Assembly: GCA_003249035.1 (NCBI GenBank)
Contig: QBMK01000027.1
Coordinates: 1 to 53,127 of the forward strand
Origin: Pseudanabaena sp.
GTDB taxonomy: Bacteria > Cyanobacteriota > Cyanobacteriia > Pseudanabaenales > Pseudanabaenaceae
Direction: 5' to 3'
DNA length: 53,127 nt
The translations under genes and the position numbers were made by a program. Of this stretch, positions 16,690 to 25,476 are shown one piece after another. Positions within the stretch are counted from its first letter, which is position 1, and every line of letters starts with the position of its first letter. Below the pieces are notes generated by a model. That model was not told the DNA's origin. It was given only the letters and a program-made list of their open reading frames with translations, and made no database searches.

Positions 16690-16864
16690 CTACCGTGTAC
16701 ACACAAGTCTAAGTTTCTACGTTTCGGTTTATCTAAGCCCCCTAAATCCCCCAATTCTGGGGGACTTTGAAAGAATTTTATTCTCTTGTTCCCCCAGAAT
16801 TGGGGGCTAGGGGGCGATTAATTGTTGACTTAGCTGGGTTTTATGACTTGTGTGTACACGGTAG
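16690..16864. mobile_element. MITE-like element with 20-bp perfect terminal inverted repeats
   Basis: Terminal repeats 16690-16709 (CTACCGTGTACACACAAGTC) and 16845-16864 are exact reverse complements. The 10-bp direct repeat CTTCCGAGTC flanks both ends (16680-16689 and 16865-16874), a clean target-site duplication. The 175-bp element has no coding capacity. Its interior has two further inverted stretches rich in CCCCC/GGGGG around 16739-16770 and 16794-16816, so the whole element can fold into a long hairpin. It must be moved by a transposase encoded elsewhere that recognises these ends. Confidence 0.88.
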
Positions 16865-17141
16865 CTTCCGAGTCAGGGAACAGTGCCATACTTCACTAGA
16901 CGGGGAAACGCCATAGCTATAACGAAATCTGATGGTTTCGGGTAAATCCAAATTGTTAATGACAACTTTGGGTTGATTGATCATTAAGCTTTAGGTAGAT
17001 TGTCCCCGTTGCCTTTTTTTATTAAATTTGTCTAAACCCAATTTTTATAAAGAATGGGAGACAATCAATAAATTAGGACTATGCGGCTTTTTGTGCTATT
17101 GGACTTAATATTAAAAACACACTTCAAAATTATATATACCT

Positions 17142-17522
17142 GTGAACTACTACTTTCCTTCTGATCCTCCATATTTTTTGTTTGCAATTTCCCTTTTAGC
17201 TGGACTCGCCTGTGGGCGATCGTTTGAAGTAACCTTACGTAATCTTGTTGGTGTCTGGTCAAGAAGTAAGTCTTCTCGCACCATGCTAGAGCTACAAAGT
17301 GCCAGTATCAAAGTCCCTTATCTTGGAATGACCGTCAGTATCGCTATCTTTATGTCAACAGGACTAGAGGTGTTTGGGTTACCCACTTTATTTGGTTACA
17401 TTATTGCGATTCCTCTCACCGTCGGTATTGCAGTCCTCGTTTGGCGGCAACTAGGACAAATGTTGGTTGAACTAGAACGGGGCGGATCCGCAGCATTAGA
17501 TCTTGATTCATTTGAAGGTTAA
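17142..17522 (+). CDS. Small membrane protein of unknown function
   Basis: A 126-residue protein starting at GTG (17142). It has a hydrophobic helix near residues 10-27, two more around 58-98 and an acidic C-terminus (LDLDSFEG). I do not recognise a named family, though the style fits small conserved cyanobacterial membrane proteins. It stands alone between the MITE and the pentapeptide-repeat gene and is followed by a terminator-like hairpin. Start choice is uncertain, since no ATG suits the hydrophobic N-terminus. Confidence 0.65.
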   Translation: MNYYFPSDPPYFLFAISLLAGLACGRSFEVTLRNLVGVWSRSKSSRTMLELQSASIKVPYLGMTVSIAIFMSTGLEVFGLPTLFGYIIAIPLTVGIAVLVWRQLGQMLVELERGGSAALDLDSFEG

Positions 17523-17529
17523 TTTACAT

Positions 17530-17570
17530 AAATTTTTAAGAGCCTTACTCAGTAGGGCTTTTAAAAATTT
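17530..17570 (+). terminator. Intrinsic terminator-like hairpin
   Basis: Inverted arms AAATTTTTAAGAGCC and GGGCTTTTAAAAATTT around a ten-base loop, eight bases after the stop at 17522. The GC-rich top and A/T-rich base with T run fit a rho-independent terminator. Confidence 0.7.
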
Positions 17571-17615
17571 GTTTGAACAATAACTAAATAGGCTTTTGCC
17601 TGGACTAATCAGAGT

Positions 17616-17999
17616 ATGGATGCTAAAGAATTTTTGCAAATATATCGAACAGGGCGCAAAGTATTCTCTAACATTGTTCTAGTGGGGGTGGATTTACAAG
17701 CGACCGATCTCCATAAGATTGACTTTAGCCATGCAATTATGAGCAAAGCTAACTTGGCAAACGCTAAACTTTGTCGTGCTAATCTCACCGGCATAGATCT
17801 GAGCTATGCCAATTTGAATAATGCCGATCTACATCGGGCAAATTTGCGACATGCTAATCTCAAAGGAGCAGATTTAAGAGGAGCAGATTTAAGGGGAGCA
17901 GATTTAAGAGGGGCTAATTTGAGTTGGGCAAATATACAAGAGACTCTTTTTGAAGGCGCTAAAATGGCAAATGCTAACTTGGAAAATGCAAAAACATAG
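17616..17999 (+). CDS. Pentapeptide repeat protein
   Basis: A 127-residue protein. From about residue 25 to the C-terminus it consists of A(D/N)LXX repeats: DLHKIDFSH, ANLANAKLCRANLTG, then three consecutive ADLRG units. This predicts a right-handed quadrilateral beta-helix. The family is very abundant in cyanobacteria and functions vary or are unknown; there is no signal peptide, so it should be cytoplasmic. The central GGAGCAGATTTA-type repeat also occurs at DNA level (17864-17915), suggesting recent slippage expansion. It stands alone, with convergent TldE/PmbA downstream. Confidence 0.9.
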   Translation: MDAKEFLQIYRTGRKVFSNIVLVGVDLQATDLHKIDFSHAIMSKANLANAKLCRANLTGIDLSYANLNNADLHRANLRHANLKGADLRGADLRGADLRGANLSWANIQETLFEGAKMANANLENAKT

Positions 18000-18025
18000 A
18001 AAGGGAGCGAATTTCTCCCCCTTTT
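18000..18025. terminator. Bidirectional terminator-like hairpin
   Basis: AAAGGGAG and CTCCCCCTTT arms around CGAATTT, one base after the pentapeptide gene's stop and just before the convergent TldE/PmbA stop at 18030. A T run follows the stem on the plus strand. Confidence 0.65.
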
Positions 18026-18029
18026 CTCA

Positions 18030-19391
18030 TTAAGCTTCGCCAGTAATCGATAGTCCTTCCACCCAAATCTGTGGCGCAACACCTGAAGGGGTAACTTTAG
18101 TCTCAGGTTCGACATAGACGATCGCTTTCAACAATTCCAAGATATCACCGGCTACAGTTGCCGACTCAATACTGGTGCGATCGCCTTTATTGACTATCCA
18201 TCCATCAAAAGGCAAAGAAAATGAACCCTGTGATGCTTGCACCCCTGCGTGGAGTGCTTGCAAATCATCAATTAAAATTACATTCTCAGCCGTTGCCAAA
18301 TCGTAAACTTTCTCGTTAGATGCATTTGCAGTACTACGTTCAATGTGGAAAAAATTGGGGCTAACAGAGACCTTTGAGCCAACACTTCCATTACCTGTAG
18401 GCTTCGCATTAAGTCGTTTCGCGGTAACAGAACTATGCAAGAAGTTGGTTAATACTCCATTAGAAATCAAAGGAGTGCGGCGGGTGGGAGTTCCTTCGCC
18501 ATCAAATGTTGATGCTCCCACATTACCGACATGCAGCTCATCATCACTCACATTTAAAAGTGGCGAAGCAATTTGTGTACCGATAGATTCAGGAGTTGAG
18601 AGACTGTTTTTGTCGAGAATGCTCTGAGCATTGAAGAGACTAGAAAAAGCACTGATTAAGCTTAAGAAAGCCTCGGGAGAGAAGACAACTAAATATTTGC
18701 CAGATTTGATTTTGTCGTAGTTCAAATGACTAATCGTTTTCTCGGCTGTTTCCTCAACGCAGCCCTTGACATCTAAGCCCTCAAAACTACGATTCACGCG
18801 ATAAGCACCACCACTTCGAGGTTTTCTACCATCCTCTTCAGTTTTCGTATAAAGATAGATAGAACTAAAAGAACTACTCTCATTTCTCATTGCGCCAGCG
18901 CTATTTAAATAGAAGCGACTGACATCACGCTGAGACAAGCCGTTGTATGGAACACCTGCGATCGCAGCATGTTTTGCTAGTAATTCTTTTTCTGCGCCTA
19001 AGAGAGTTTCGACTAATTGCTCGATTGCAGTTTGGGGCGAAGTCTGCGATTCTCTGGTGGGGATATCGGCGATCGATTCGGGGCTAAAATCAGGAATATT
19101 TTCTTTGGCACCAAAGAAACTTGCTTCGTGGGCACTTTGCAGTGCGAGTTCTAGACCAATGCGATCGATATTGGTGGTAGAAGTAACGCCAACTGTCCCC
19201 TCATCATTCCAAACTCGCACAGTAATGCTAGCGCGGTTAGAGGCTGACACTTGCTTAGGTGCGCCACTATCGACTTCAGCACTGGTTTCATCGACAATCG
19301 CGCCATAAATATCAAATTTGTTAATCTTTAGCTTATTCGCTGTCTCTTTAGCATCGGAAACTAACTTTTCTACACTGAGCGCTGGTGACAT
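18030..19391 (-). CDS. pmbA: TldD/PmbA family protein, TldE (PmbA)-like subunit
   Basis: A 453-residue protein of the TldD/TldE metalloprotease pair, which in other bacteria matures small modified peptides. No HExxxH zinc motif is visible, which marks the TldE/PmbA half rather than catalytic TldD. Family features include the N-terminal ASNRASITVRVWNDEGTVGV strand region, the FSPEAFLSLISAFSS segment, GVLTNFLHSS and the C-terminal VEGLSITG. Its partner TldD is not in the window. It has no signal peptide and ends convergently with the pentapeptide gene. Confidence 0.87.
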   Translation of the reverse strand: MSPALSVEKLVSDAKETANKLKINKFDIYGAIVDETSAEVDSGAPKQVSASNRASITVRVWNDEGTVGVTSTTNIDRIGLELALQSAHEASFFGAKENIPDFSPESIADIPTRESQTSPQTAIEQLVETLLGAEKELLAKHAAIAGVPYNGLSQRDVSRFYLNSAGAMRNESSSFSSIYLYTKTEEDGRKPRSGGAYRVNRSFEGLDVKGCVEETAEKTISHLNYDKIKSGKYLVVFSPEAFLSLISAFSSLFNAQSILDKNSLSTPESIGTQIASPLLNVSDDELHVGNVGASTFDGEGTPTRRTPLISNGVLTNFLHSSVTAKRLNAKPTGNGSVGSKVSVSPNFFHIERSTANASNEKVYDLATAENVILIDDLQALHAGVQASQGSFSLPFDGWIVNKGDRTSIESATVAGDILELLKAIVYVEPETKVTPSGVAPQIWVEGLSITGEA

Positions 19392-19416
19392 AACCTTTTA
19401 ATCTTTTTATTCAATT

Positions 19417-19480
19417 ATTTTATTCTATAGCGGTTTTCAAATGAGCATGTAATCATTTGAAAACCAATATAGAATAAAAT
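19417..19480. repeat. Long imperfect hairpin upstream of TldE/PmbA
   Basis: Arms of 28 bp (19417-19444 and 19453-19480) with two mismatches around an eight-base loop, lying 26 bases upstream of the TldE/PmbA start. It is AT-rich and unlike the GC-core family. It is the first of three hairpin elements in the 660-base gene-free stretch 19392-20052. Confidence 0.75.
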
Positions 19481-19592
19481 CTCTGTATCTCTAGCTACTA
19501 AACGGTTGTAGAAAAGTTCGTTTTTTACACAGCAATCTCCGTAATACTATTCATGCATATTGATATAGCGATGAAAGTTTTGCTTTGGACAT

Positions 19593-19647
19593 AAAACCCA
19601 AATAAATGAAGGCGGCGCGAAGCGCCGCCTTCATTTATTTGGGTTTT
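19593..19647. repeat. Perfect long hairpin, GCGC-GAA-GCGC core family (copy 7)
   Basis: A 55-bp perfect palindrome (26-bp arms) ending AAAACCC/GGGTTTT, in a divergent intergenic region, so it is not simply the 3' end of a gene. Its ends match copies 6 and 11 while the middle of the arms differs. Confidence 0.85.
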
Positions 19648-19728
19648 GATTTGTCCTAGCTATCTCTTTCATTGCTATAGTCCTAAAAAGCGAAGGATAA
19701 GCGCCAATCTAAAGAAGAATTAAAATAG

Positions 19729-19832
19729 TATACAAGCACAAAATGGCTACACCATTTTGTGCTTGTATAACCCTTACTGGGTTTGGTTTGTAATTCACAA
19801 AACTGTAACGACACTTTTGTGAATTGGTATTA
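19729..19832 (-). repeat. Three-hairpin repeat element, copy A (inverted relative to copy B)
   Basis: Contains hairpin 19729-19769 (18-bp arms, loop CTACA), small hairpin AACCC-TTACT-GGGTT at 19769-19783 and hairpin 19792-19825 (AATTCACAAAA arms). The reverse complement aligns with 23761-23867 in order and spacing. Stem sequences differ between the copies but remain paired. No gene is seen in it. Confidence 0.78.
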
Positions 19833-19859
19833 TGTGTAGCCCTAAAAATCAAAGGAAGT

Positions 19860-19997
19860 TTAGGGCATTATTTCAAGAAAATATAAAAAGAGAATGAAAT
19901 AGAGCGTAATCAAAATATTAAATACAAATGCTAAGTAGAGCTTAAAATCACCATCTACCTCAAGAGCAATACTAATTTTAGGTTTTAAATCACACAA
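19860..19997 (-). other. Possible short membrane ORF or gene remnant
   Basis: A TTG-initiated frame of 45 codons with a charged N-terminus (CDLKPKISIALEVDGDFK) and a hydrophobic C-terminal half ending FLEIMP. No Shine-Dalgarno is evident and the sequence is AT-rich, which by itself yields Phe/Leu/Ile-rich translations. It could be a chance frame; recorded because it fills otherwise empty sequence upstream of hisD. Confidence 0.2.
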
Positions 19998-20052
19998 GTC
20001 ATGGGATTACAGGTTAAGCTAGGATTAATCATCGCTTCTTACGTCACAATCT

Positions 20053-21351
20053 ATGCTACGAATTGTCACCCAGGGAACTGAAGCAGAATCTGAGATCAAA
20101 CGGATTTGCGATCGCATATATGACGATCAGATGATCCATAAAGAAGCCACCGTCACCGAAATCATACAGACGGTTAGGCGGAAGGGAGACACGGCTCTAC
20201 TGCATTACACCTCTGAATTTGATAACCAAGATTTTACAGCTTCGGAGTTGCGCGTAAGTGGCTCCGAGCTTGACGCTGCTTATCAGCAAGTCAAAGGCGA
20301 TCTGCTTAAAGCAATCGAACTTGCGCATCAGCGTATCGAAGAATTTCACAAAATGCGTGTCCCCAAAAGCTGGGTTCATTTCGGCAATAAAGACGTGGTG
20401 CTAGGCAAGCGCTATACTCCAGTCGATGCTGCGGGTATTTATATTCCAGGGGGGAAAGCCGCTTATCCGAGTACCGTATTGATGAATGCAGTCCCCGCCA
20501 GAGTCGCAGGAGTCAAACGCATTGTCATGGTCACGCCTCCTGGTCAAGAGCGAACGATTAATCCTGCAATTTTGGTGGCGGCTCAGGTCGCTGGGGTAGA
20601 AGAAATTTATCGTGTGGGCGGGGCACAAGCGATCGCGGCTTTAGCCTATGGCACTGAGACTATCCCAAAGGTCGATATGATTACTGGCCCGGGGAATATA
20701 TATGTCACTCTTGCTAAAAAGCAAGTATTTGGACGTGTGGGTATCGACTCGATCGCTGGCCCGTCTGAAGTTTTAATTATTGCTGATGCTAGTGCTAATC
20801 CCACGTATGTTGCGGCAGATATGCTCGCTCAGGCTGAGCATGACCAGATGGCAGCTTCAATATTGCTCACCAATGATTCACGGCTTGCAAATCGTGTCTG
20901 CGAAGAAGTTAATCGGATGCTGGAAAATCACCCCCGCCGACTCATGACAGAAAAAGCGATCGCCCATTATGGCTTGATCGTCGTCGTCGATAGCCTCGCG
21001 ACAGCGGCAGAGCTATCCAACCAGTTTGCACCTGAACATCTGGAATTAGAAGTTGAAGAGCCTTGGCAATTAATCGATCAGATTCGACATGCGGGAGCAA
21101 TTTTTATCGGCCATGCAACGCCAGAAGCTGTAGGAGATTATCTCGCGGGACCAAATCACACCTTGCCTACCTGTGGGGGAGCGAGGTATTCCTCAGCGCT
21201 CGGAGTCGAGACATTCTTGAAGCATTCAAGTTTGATTCAGTATAGTCCTGAAGCATTAAAAGAAGTCTCTGGTGCGATCGCCTTACTCACTGAGGCTGAA
21301 GGCTTACCATCTCACGGGGATTCTGTTAAAGTACGACTACAAAATCCATAA
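20053..21351 (+). CDS. hisD: Histidinol dehydrogenase
   Basis: Catalyses the last two steps of histidine biosynthesis, L-histidinol to L-histidine with two NAD+. The 432-residue length is normal. The family signature region [29 protein letters not shown] (about residues 236-264) is present. The family's Gly-rich stretches ([13 protein letters not shown] and [14 protein letters not shown]) and the late [14 protein letters not shown] are intact, with the expected catalytic Glu/His and zinc ligands. It is a single gene, not in a his operon. A truncated Uma2-like frame follows immediately. Confidence 0.97.
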   Translation: MLRIVTQGTEAESEIKRICDRIYDDQMIHKEATVTEIIQTVRRKGDTALLHYTSEFDNQDFTASELRVSGSELDAAYQQVKGDLLKAIELAHQRIEEFHKMRVPKSWVHFGNKDVVLGKRYTPVDAAGIYIPGGKAAYPSTVLMNAVPARVAGVKRIVMVTPPGQERTINPAILVAAQVAGVEEIYRVGGAQAIAALAYGTETIPKVDMITGPGNIYVTLAKKQVFGRVGIDSIAGPSEVLIIADASANPTYVAADMLAQAEHDQMAASILLTNDSRLANRVCEEVNRMLENHPRRLMTEKAIAHYGLIVVVDSLATAAELSNQFAPEHLELEVEEPWQLIDQIRHAGAIFIGHATPEAVGDYLAGPNHTLPTCGGARYSSALGVETFLKHSSLIQYSPEALKEVSGAIALLTEAEGLPSHGDSVKVRLQNP

Positions 21352-21362
21352 AAGCTATAGCT

Positions 21363-21641
21363 ATGGTTATTGCCAATTCACCAGAGATATTAACTATTCT
21401 TGAAAATGGCGATCGGCTAAATCGTAATGAATTTGAACGTCGTTATACGGCTTCAAAGATCAAAAAAGCAGAACTCATTGAAGGAATTGTGTACGTGGCT
21501 TCTCCCTTACGTTTTACACCCCATGCTGAGCCTCATGGTCGCATCATTGGATGGCTGATTGCATATCAAGCAATGACAACTGGTCTGAAGGTTGGTATCG
21601 AGCCGACAGTTCGACTTGATAATGAAAAGCTTGCAAGATAA
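21363..21641 (+). pseudogene. Uma2-family nuclease, truncated
   Basis: Ninety-two residues matching the N-terminal half of Uma2 (DUF820) restriction-like nucleases: 'AELIEGIVYVASPLRFTPHAE' then a 'PTVRLDN' segment, ending at a stop after LDNEKLAR. Family members are about 190 residues and carry the catalytic Asp/Glu-x-Lys residues later, which are absent here. The remaining 20 bases before the next gene's stop show no continuation. Uma2 genes are numerous and often decayed in cyanobacteria. Confidence 0.75.
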
Positions 21642-21663
21642 CTTCACTAAATAAATTCTGAAA

Positions 21664-23517
21664 TTATTTTGTGGAGTTCAGTTTTTTGAGATTGTCATCG
21701 GCTGGTCGGTTCAAGAAATTAACCTTAATTTCTTCGAGCAAGTAGCTCAGTAGTGATTCAATCTCCTCAAGCGTATGCTCTTGCTTTAGCTCTGTTTGCA
21801 ATTTGCTACTAAAGCTTTTTACTAATCGTTTTTGCAGCTCTTCTCCAACTACATCTGGAACGCCGTTATGACTTGCTTCATAAGACTTTTTCGGACTCTC
21901 GGTAATCGCAGTGACAATTTGGTTGACAAGATTATCTTTGATTTTATTGGGCAAGCGGCGTAACAAGGGGATCCGTTCTAACTTTTTGTAAAGCGAAGAC
22001 TTGTGCATTGCTTGTTCTACTTGATATTGCAGCCATGCTTCCAGATCGTCGTGGATTTCAGGTAGAACTTTGCAAGCGATGATTTCAATCAACTGATTGC
22101 CGATCGCTTTTATCTCGTTCGTATCGTTAAGATCAACATAATCAGGTTTCGGGATATCATCTTGTTTAATAATCGCCCTTTTCAAACCTCCCCCTCCTAA
22201 ATATGATTGCAGGAAATCGATTCCCTGCCCAATCACTACCTGAACTAATTCTTTCGCAAAACTAGAGACAAACCCAAGTCGCAACCGTAAATTCAATTTG
22301 TCTAGATTTATCAGTCTGGCGTCTTCGAGCCTGATGATCGCGGTAATTATCCGCAATGGAGCAAGAACGGGCAGTAACAAAAAAAGATCGTACCAACGCT
22401 TTTCCACTGCTTTGAAAAAAGAATAGCGATCGCGACGATGCATGATTACAATTCTTATCAGCAACTCTAACCCAAACAGAAAATTCCAAGGTAGATCGAG
22501 CAGCCAAAAGCGATCGATGGGTTTATTGTTGGCACTGATGTGACGATAGTAATTTGAACGTAGTAAAAAAGCGATCCGATCGTCAAAAAAATTGAGTTCC
22601 GTCTGCCAGCCTAAATCCCTAAAATTGCGTTCGCTCCAAAATTCTTGAAAAGCATCCTTGGTGGATAAATCCGCCCATAATAGTTCTGGGGCAAGAAACT
22701 CTAAAACTCCCAATGAATCTAATAGTTTTAGCGATGGTGATAACTCTCTATACTTATCTGGATCGCGCTTAAACACATGTCGCTTCATCCGATGTTTAAT
22801 CTCTGCCAAATTACCAACTTCATTCGATTGTCCAAAATAATTACTGTCAACCAGTTTGTTACTGAGACCGCGCAACTCTGCTAGCAGAATTGCTATCGAT
22901 TTCGATTGCATGCCTTGGAATTCCAAATAAGTGCGTAGCTCAGCCACTTTCTTTAAATAGTTTTCAGTCTCAACATAAGGCTCAATCCCCTTGATGATGT
23001 CGTAGCCGAGTATTGGTTCATATAGAGTGACTAGAAATCGAACTTTTGTATTAAAAAATGTCAACTGTGATTGCCACCCCCGTTCAGCGAAATAATCACG
23101 ACTCCAAAAAATCTCTAATGCCTTCTTGAGATCGGTGGTACGAAGTTGTTGGCGAAATTGTCGCTGAATCTCCGCTAAGTTTCCAGTCGCTCGGTCGTTG
23201 CGAAAAGGAGGAGCTTCCGCAAATAATTGAATGCTTAGCTGACGAAGTGTTGCGAGCAGTAGTTCTACTTTGGGAGAATCCAAACTTTCTTGTTGTAATA
23301 CTTTTTGCAACTCATCCACAATTTCTAAATACTGCTTTTGAGAATCTGGCTGAAGTTGTTGTAGCTTTATGTCCGTCCAGAGATAGAACTTTCGACCTTC
23401 TATATAACTAAGATCGAATATCACAAAGACAAAATTTGTAAAAATGAGTATCGCCATGAAACGCTCCCATAAGAGGTTTACTTGCGATCGCTTTGGCCAA
23501 AGATGAGTTGGGAGCAT
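21664..23517 (-). CDS. Large membrane protein with an internal duplication and possible voltage-sensor-like helices
   Basis: A 617-residue protein I cannot name. One hydrophobic helix is near residues 16-37. Two soluble repeats follow (about 45-185 and 190-330), each with a NLAEI(Q/K)-R segment and an FWS(R/E)..F...GWQ(S/T)(Q/E)L.FF block. A membrane part (about 340-420) contains WNFLFGLELLIRIVIM, RWYDLFLLLPVLAPLRI and an Arg-spaced ITAIIRLEDARLINL. The last ~200 residues are soluble and charged. The E..IRI, W.D and spaced-Arg features recall S2, S3 and S4 of voltage-sensor domains, with the first helix as S1, but no pore is seen. This is inference. It is convergent with the Uma2 remnant. Confidence 0.75.
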   Translation of the reverse strand: MLPTHLWPKRSQVNLLWERFMAILIFTNFVFVIFDLSYIEGRKFYLWTDIKLQQLQPDSQKQYLEIVDELQKVLQQESLDSPKVELLLATLRQLSIQLFAEAPPFRNDRATGNLAEIQRQFRQQLRTTDLKKALEIFWSRDYFAERGWQSQLTFFNTKVRFLVTLYEPILGYDIIKGIEPYVETENYLKKVAELRTYLEFQGMQSKSIAILLAELRGLSNKLVDSNYFGQSNEVGNLAEIKHRMKRHVFKRDPDKYRELSPSLKLLDSLGVLEFLAPELLWADLSTKDAFQEFWSERNFRDLGWQTELNFFDDRIAFLLRSNYYRHISANNKPIDRFWLLDLPWNFLFGLELLIRIVIMHRRDRYSFFKAVEKRWYDLFLLLPVLAPLRIITAIIRLEDARLINLDKLNLRLRLGFVSSFAKELVQVVIGQGIDFLQSYLGGGGLKRAIIKQDDIPKPDYVDLNDTNEIKAIGNQLIEIIACKVLPEIHDDLEAWLQYQVEQAMHKSSLYKKLERIPLLRRLPNKIKDNLVNQIVTAITESPKKSYEASHNGVPDVVGEELQKRLVKSFSSKLQTELKQEHTLEEIESLLSYLLEEIKVNFLNRPADDNLKKLNSTK

Positions 23518-23583
23518 TATTCTATGGCGTGAATTACGGCTGGCGGATCAACTTTACCCTAATTTTAGCAACGCAACTAATTG

Positions 23584-23626
23584 AGCTGCATACGATCGCA
23601 ACCTCAACTAGCGATCGTATGCAGCT
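23584..23626. repeat. Perfect HIP1-containing hairpin
   Basis: Arms of 16 bp (AGCTGCATACGATCGC and its complement) around an 11-base loop, upstream of the 617-residue gene. A second small stem GGGTTC/GAACCC follows at about 23633-23652. The gene-free region 23518-23927 contains this and the three-hairpin element copy B. Confidence 0.75.
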
Positions 23627-23760
23627 AACTTCGGGTTCCTTCGAGAGCGAACCCATAGTGGGTTTCATTTGACTGATTGGATCATATATCTTACTATTGC
23701 TTGCACAATTGAGGATATGCGTCTTATCCACGCAGTTCTGCCAGCTGCCTCAAGTCAGAA

Positions 23761-23867
23761 TAATACCAATTCACGAAAATGTGATAACACTTTCGTGAAT
23801 TAAAAACAAAACCCAGTAAGGGTTTTTAAAACTAAAAATGGCTACGCCATTTTTAGTTTTGGTATAA
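23761..23867 (+). repeat. Three-hairpin repeat element, copy B
   Basis: In order: hairpin 23768-23801 (AATTCACGAAA arms), AACCC-AGTAA-GGGTT at 23810-23824, and hairpin 23828-23860 (14-bp arms, loop CTACG). It is inverted relative to copy A at 19729-19832. Most base changes between the copies preserve pairing. It ends 60 bases before the DUF1345 start. Confidence 0.78.
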
Positions 23868-23927
23868 CAGATGCAAAAAATTACGATATCCTTATCCAAC
23901 TTCTCTAAAGAACCAGCAGGACATGAT

Positions 23928-24626
23928 ATGAACAATGTTATGAACAATCCCATTTATCAATTTTTTTGGTCTCAGAATACCAAGCAAATGGCTATCCGTT
24001 GCTCGATTTTAGGGCTGTTCGTTTGGCTGCCAATTTATCATTGGTATTCTTGGCAAATCGCAATGGTTTGCACCTGGATTGCTTCGCTAGGCACCTATTT
24101 ATTCGCTCAGGGAATTTTAATTTTCTCCGCTAATGGAGTTCGCACCCAGCAGAGAGCTTCGCAATATAAACCAAAAGGTTGGGTTCCGTTGACAATTGCG
24201 ATTGTGGCATCTCTGCTGGGCAATGTTTTTCTGGGGGGACTGCTGACTGAGGTTGGCAACCGAAATTCCGCGGAAGCGCGAATGGTGATTGCCCTAAGTG
24301 TTATTGCGGCGCTCTTATCTTGGATCATGCTGAATGTAGCCTTTGGTAAGCATTATTCCCGTTTTTATTACAGCAGTTTGGATGATGATGACAAACCATT
24401 GCCAGAAGGTAAAATCCGTAAAGGTTTTCACTTTCCTGGTACCGAGCAACCAAGTTATCTCGACTTTATGTATGTAGCAAACACCATTGCACTTACCTAT
24501 TCAATTAGTGATGTCAACACCACATCAGCAAGGATTCGAGGAATGATTTTGGCACATAGCTTGATTTCTTTTGCTTTCTACTCGATTGTGGGTGCTGGTG
24601 TCCTAAATGCGATCGTCACCTCTTGA
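23928..24626 (+). CDS. DUF1345 family membrane protein
   Basis: A 232-residue integral membrane protein with about six hydrophobic segments. The C-terminal part SYLDFMYVANTIALTYSISDVNTTSARIRG is typical of DUF1345. Function unknown. The ATG at 23928 is preferred over one at 23871 because AGGA lies six bases upstream and the length then matches the paralogue at 47142-47843 (233 residues), which has the equivalent YWDFLYFSFVIGMTSQVSDV stretch. The loop KPLPEGKIRKGFHFPGTEQPSYL precedes that conserved block. It stands alone beside the three-hairpin repeat. Confidence 0.87.
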   Translation: MNNVMNNPIYQFFWSQNTKQMAIRCSILGLFVWLPIYHWYSWQIAMVCTWIASLGTYLFAQGILIFSANGVRTQQRASQYKPKGWVPLTIAIVASLLGNVFLGGLLTEVGNRNSAEARMVIALSVIAALLSWIMLNVAFGKHYSRFYYSSLDDDDKPLPEGKIRKGFHFPGTEQPSYLDFMYVANTIALTYSISDVNTTSARIRGMILAHSLISFAFYSIVGAGVLNAIVTS

Positions 24627-24734
24627 AGTATTTACAATTCGATCTTGAATTTTCTCTTTAGTGGCAGAAGCGAAGACAATTGTGAGAATCATAGATTTAT
24701 AGTTTGACAATCCATTGTGCGTACTAAACTCGAA

Positions 24735-25199
24735 TTACTGGAATCCGATGTGGGCGATCGCACCTAGATATTCGTAGTAGGTGATCTGTCCATCACCATC
24801 GCGATCTACTTGTTTCATAATGATTTTAATTTGCTCGATATTGAGGTGTAAGAAGAGGTAATCGGCAATGTTAATCGCTTCCTCCAGCGAAAGCAGTCCG
24901 TTCTGGTCGATGTCTAGTTCGCGGAACTTTTTTAGAATATTGAAGTTTGGTTCAATTGCGACTACAAATTCTTCAAAATCAACGCATCCGTCATTGTCAG
25001 TATCTAAAGCTTCAAACTTCTTAGTCAGACGACTCTTCTCCTCTGCTTGGGCAAAGTTAAGATATTCATCGATCTCGATTTTGCCGTCTTGGTTCGAGTC
25101 AAGTTGAGTAAATGTCTTAACAATCGATGTCAACTTTTCTTCTGAGATTAGTGCTTTAACATCTTCTGATATTTCAAACTTTAAGTTGTCGTCATTCAT
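24735..25199 (-). CDS. Four-EF-hand calcium-binding protein (calmodulin-like layout)
   Basis: A 154-residue soluble protein with four complete 12-residue EF-hand loops: 34-45 (DSNQDGKIEIDE), 66-77 (DTDNDGCVDFEE), 96-107 (DIDQNGLLSLEE) and 132-143 (DRDGDGQITYYE). Each has Asp at position 1, Gly at 6 and Glu at 12. The spacing resembles calmodulin, with a longer link before the fourth hand. No signal peptide, so it is probably a cytoplasmic calcium sensor or buffer. Single-gene unit; the targets are unknown. Confidence 0.92.
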   Translation of the reverse strand: MNDDNLKFEISEDVKALISEEKLTSIVKTFTQLDSNQDGKIEIDEYLNFAQAEEKSRLTKKFEALDTDNDGCVDFEEFVVAIEPNFNILKKFRELDIDQNGLLSLEEAINIADYLFLHLNIEQIKIIMKQVDRDGDGQITYYEYLGAIAHIGFQ

Positions 25200-25476
25200 A
25201 CAGCTAATCGCTCAATCTAGTTTGTTTGGATAACAGTCTATTACTTTTTGCAATCTCAAGTCTTGAGGGCAGAGTCATTCAATTGATATTTCACCTTGAA
25301 TGCTTTAATCCCAATTATTCTACACGAGTTACCACTTCCTATTACGCTGAAATAGACACAGAGTTATATCAAATGATTGGTTGGATGCAAGATATAGCAA
25401 CACCTAAATGGACACAATTGGAGATATAGCCTATGCCCCAGTTAGGTTATATGGCTACAATCTCTAATTCTGGATT

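Noticed and set aside
25226-25429. TTG-initiated 67-codon plus-strand frame between the EF-hand gene and the toxin
   Set aside because: No ribosome-binding site or recognised motif. The C-terminal part looks slightly protein-like, so it may be a remnant, but support is too weak.
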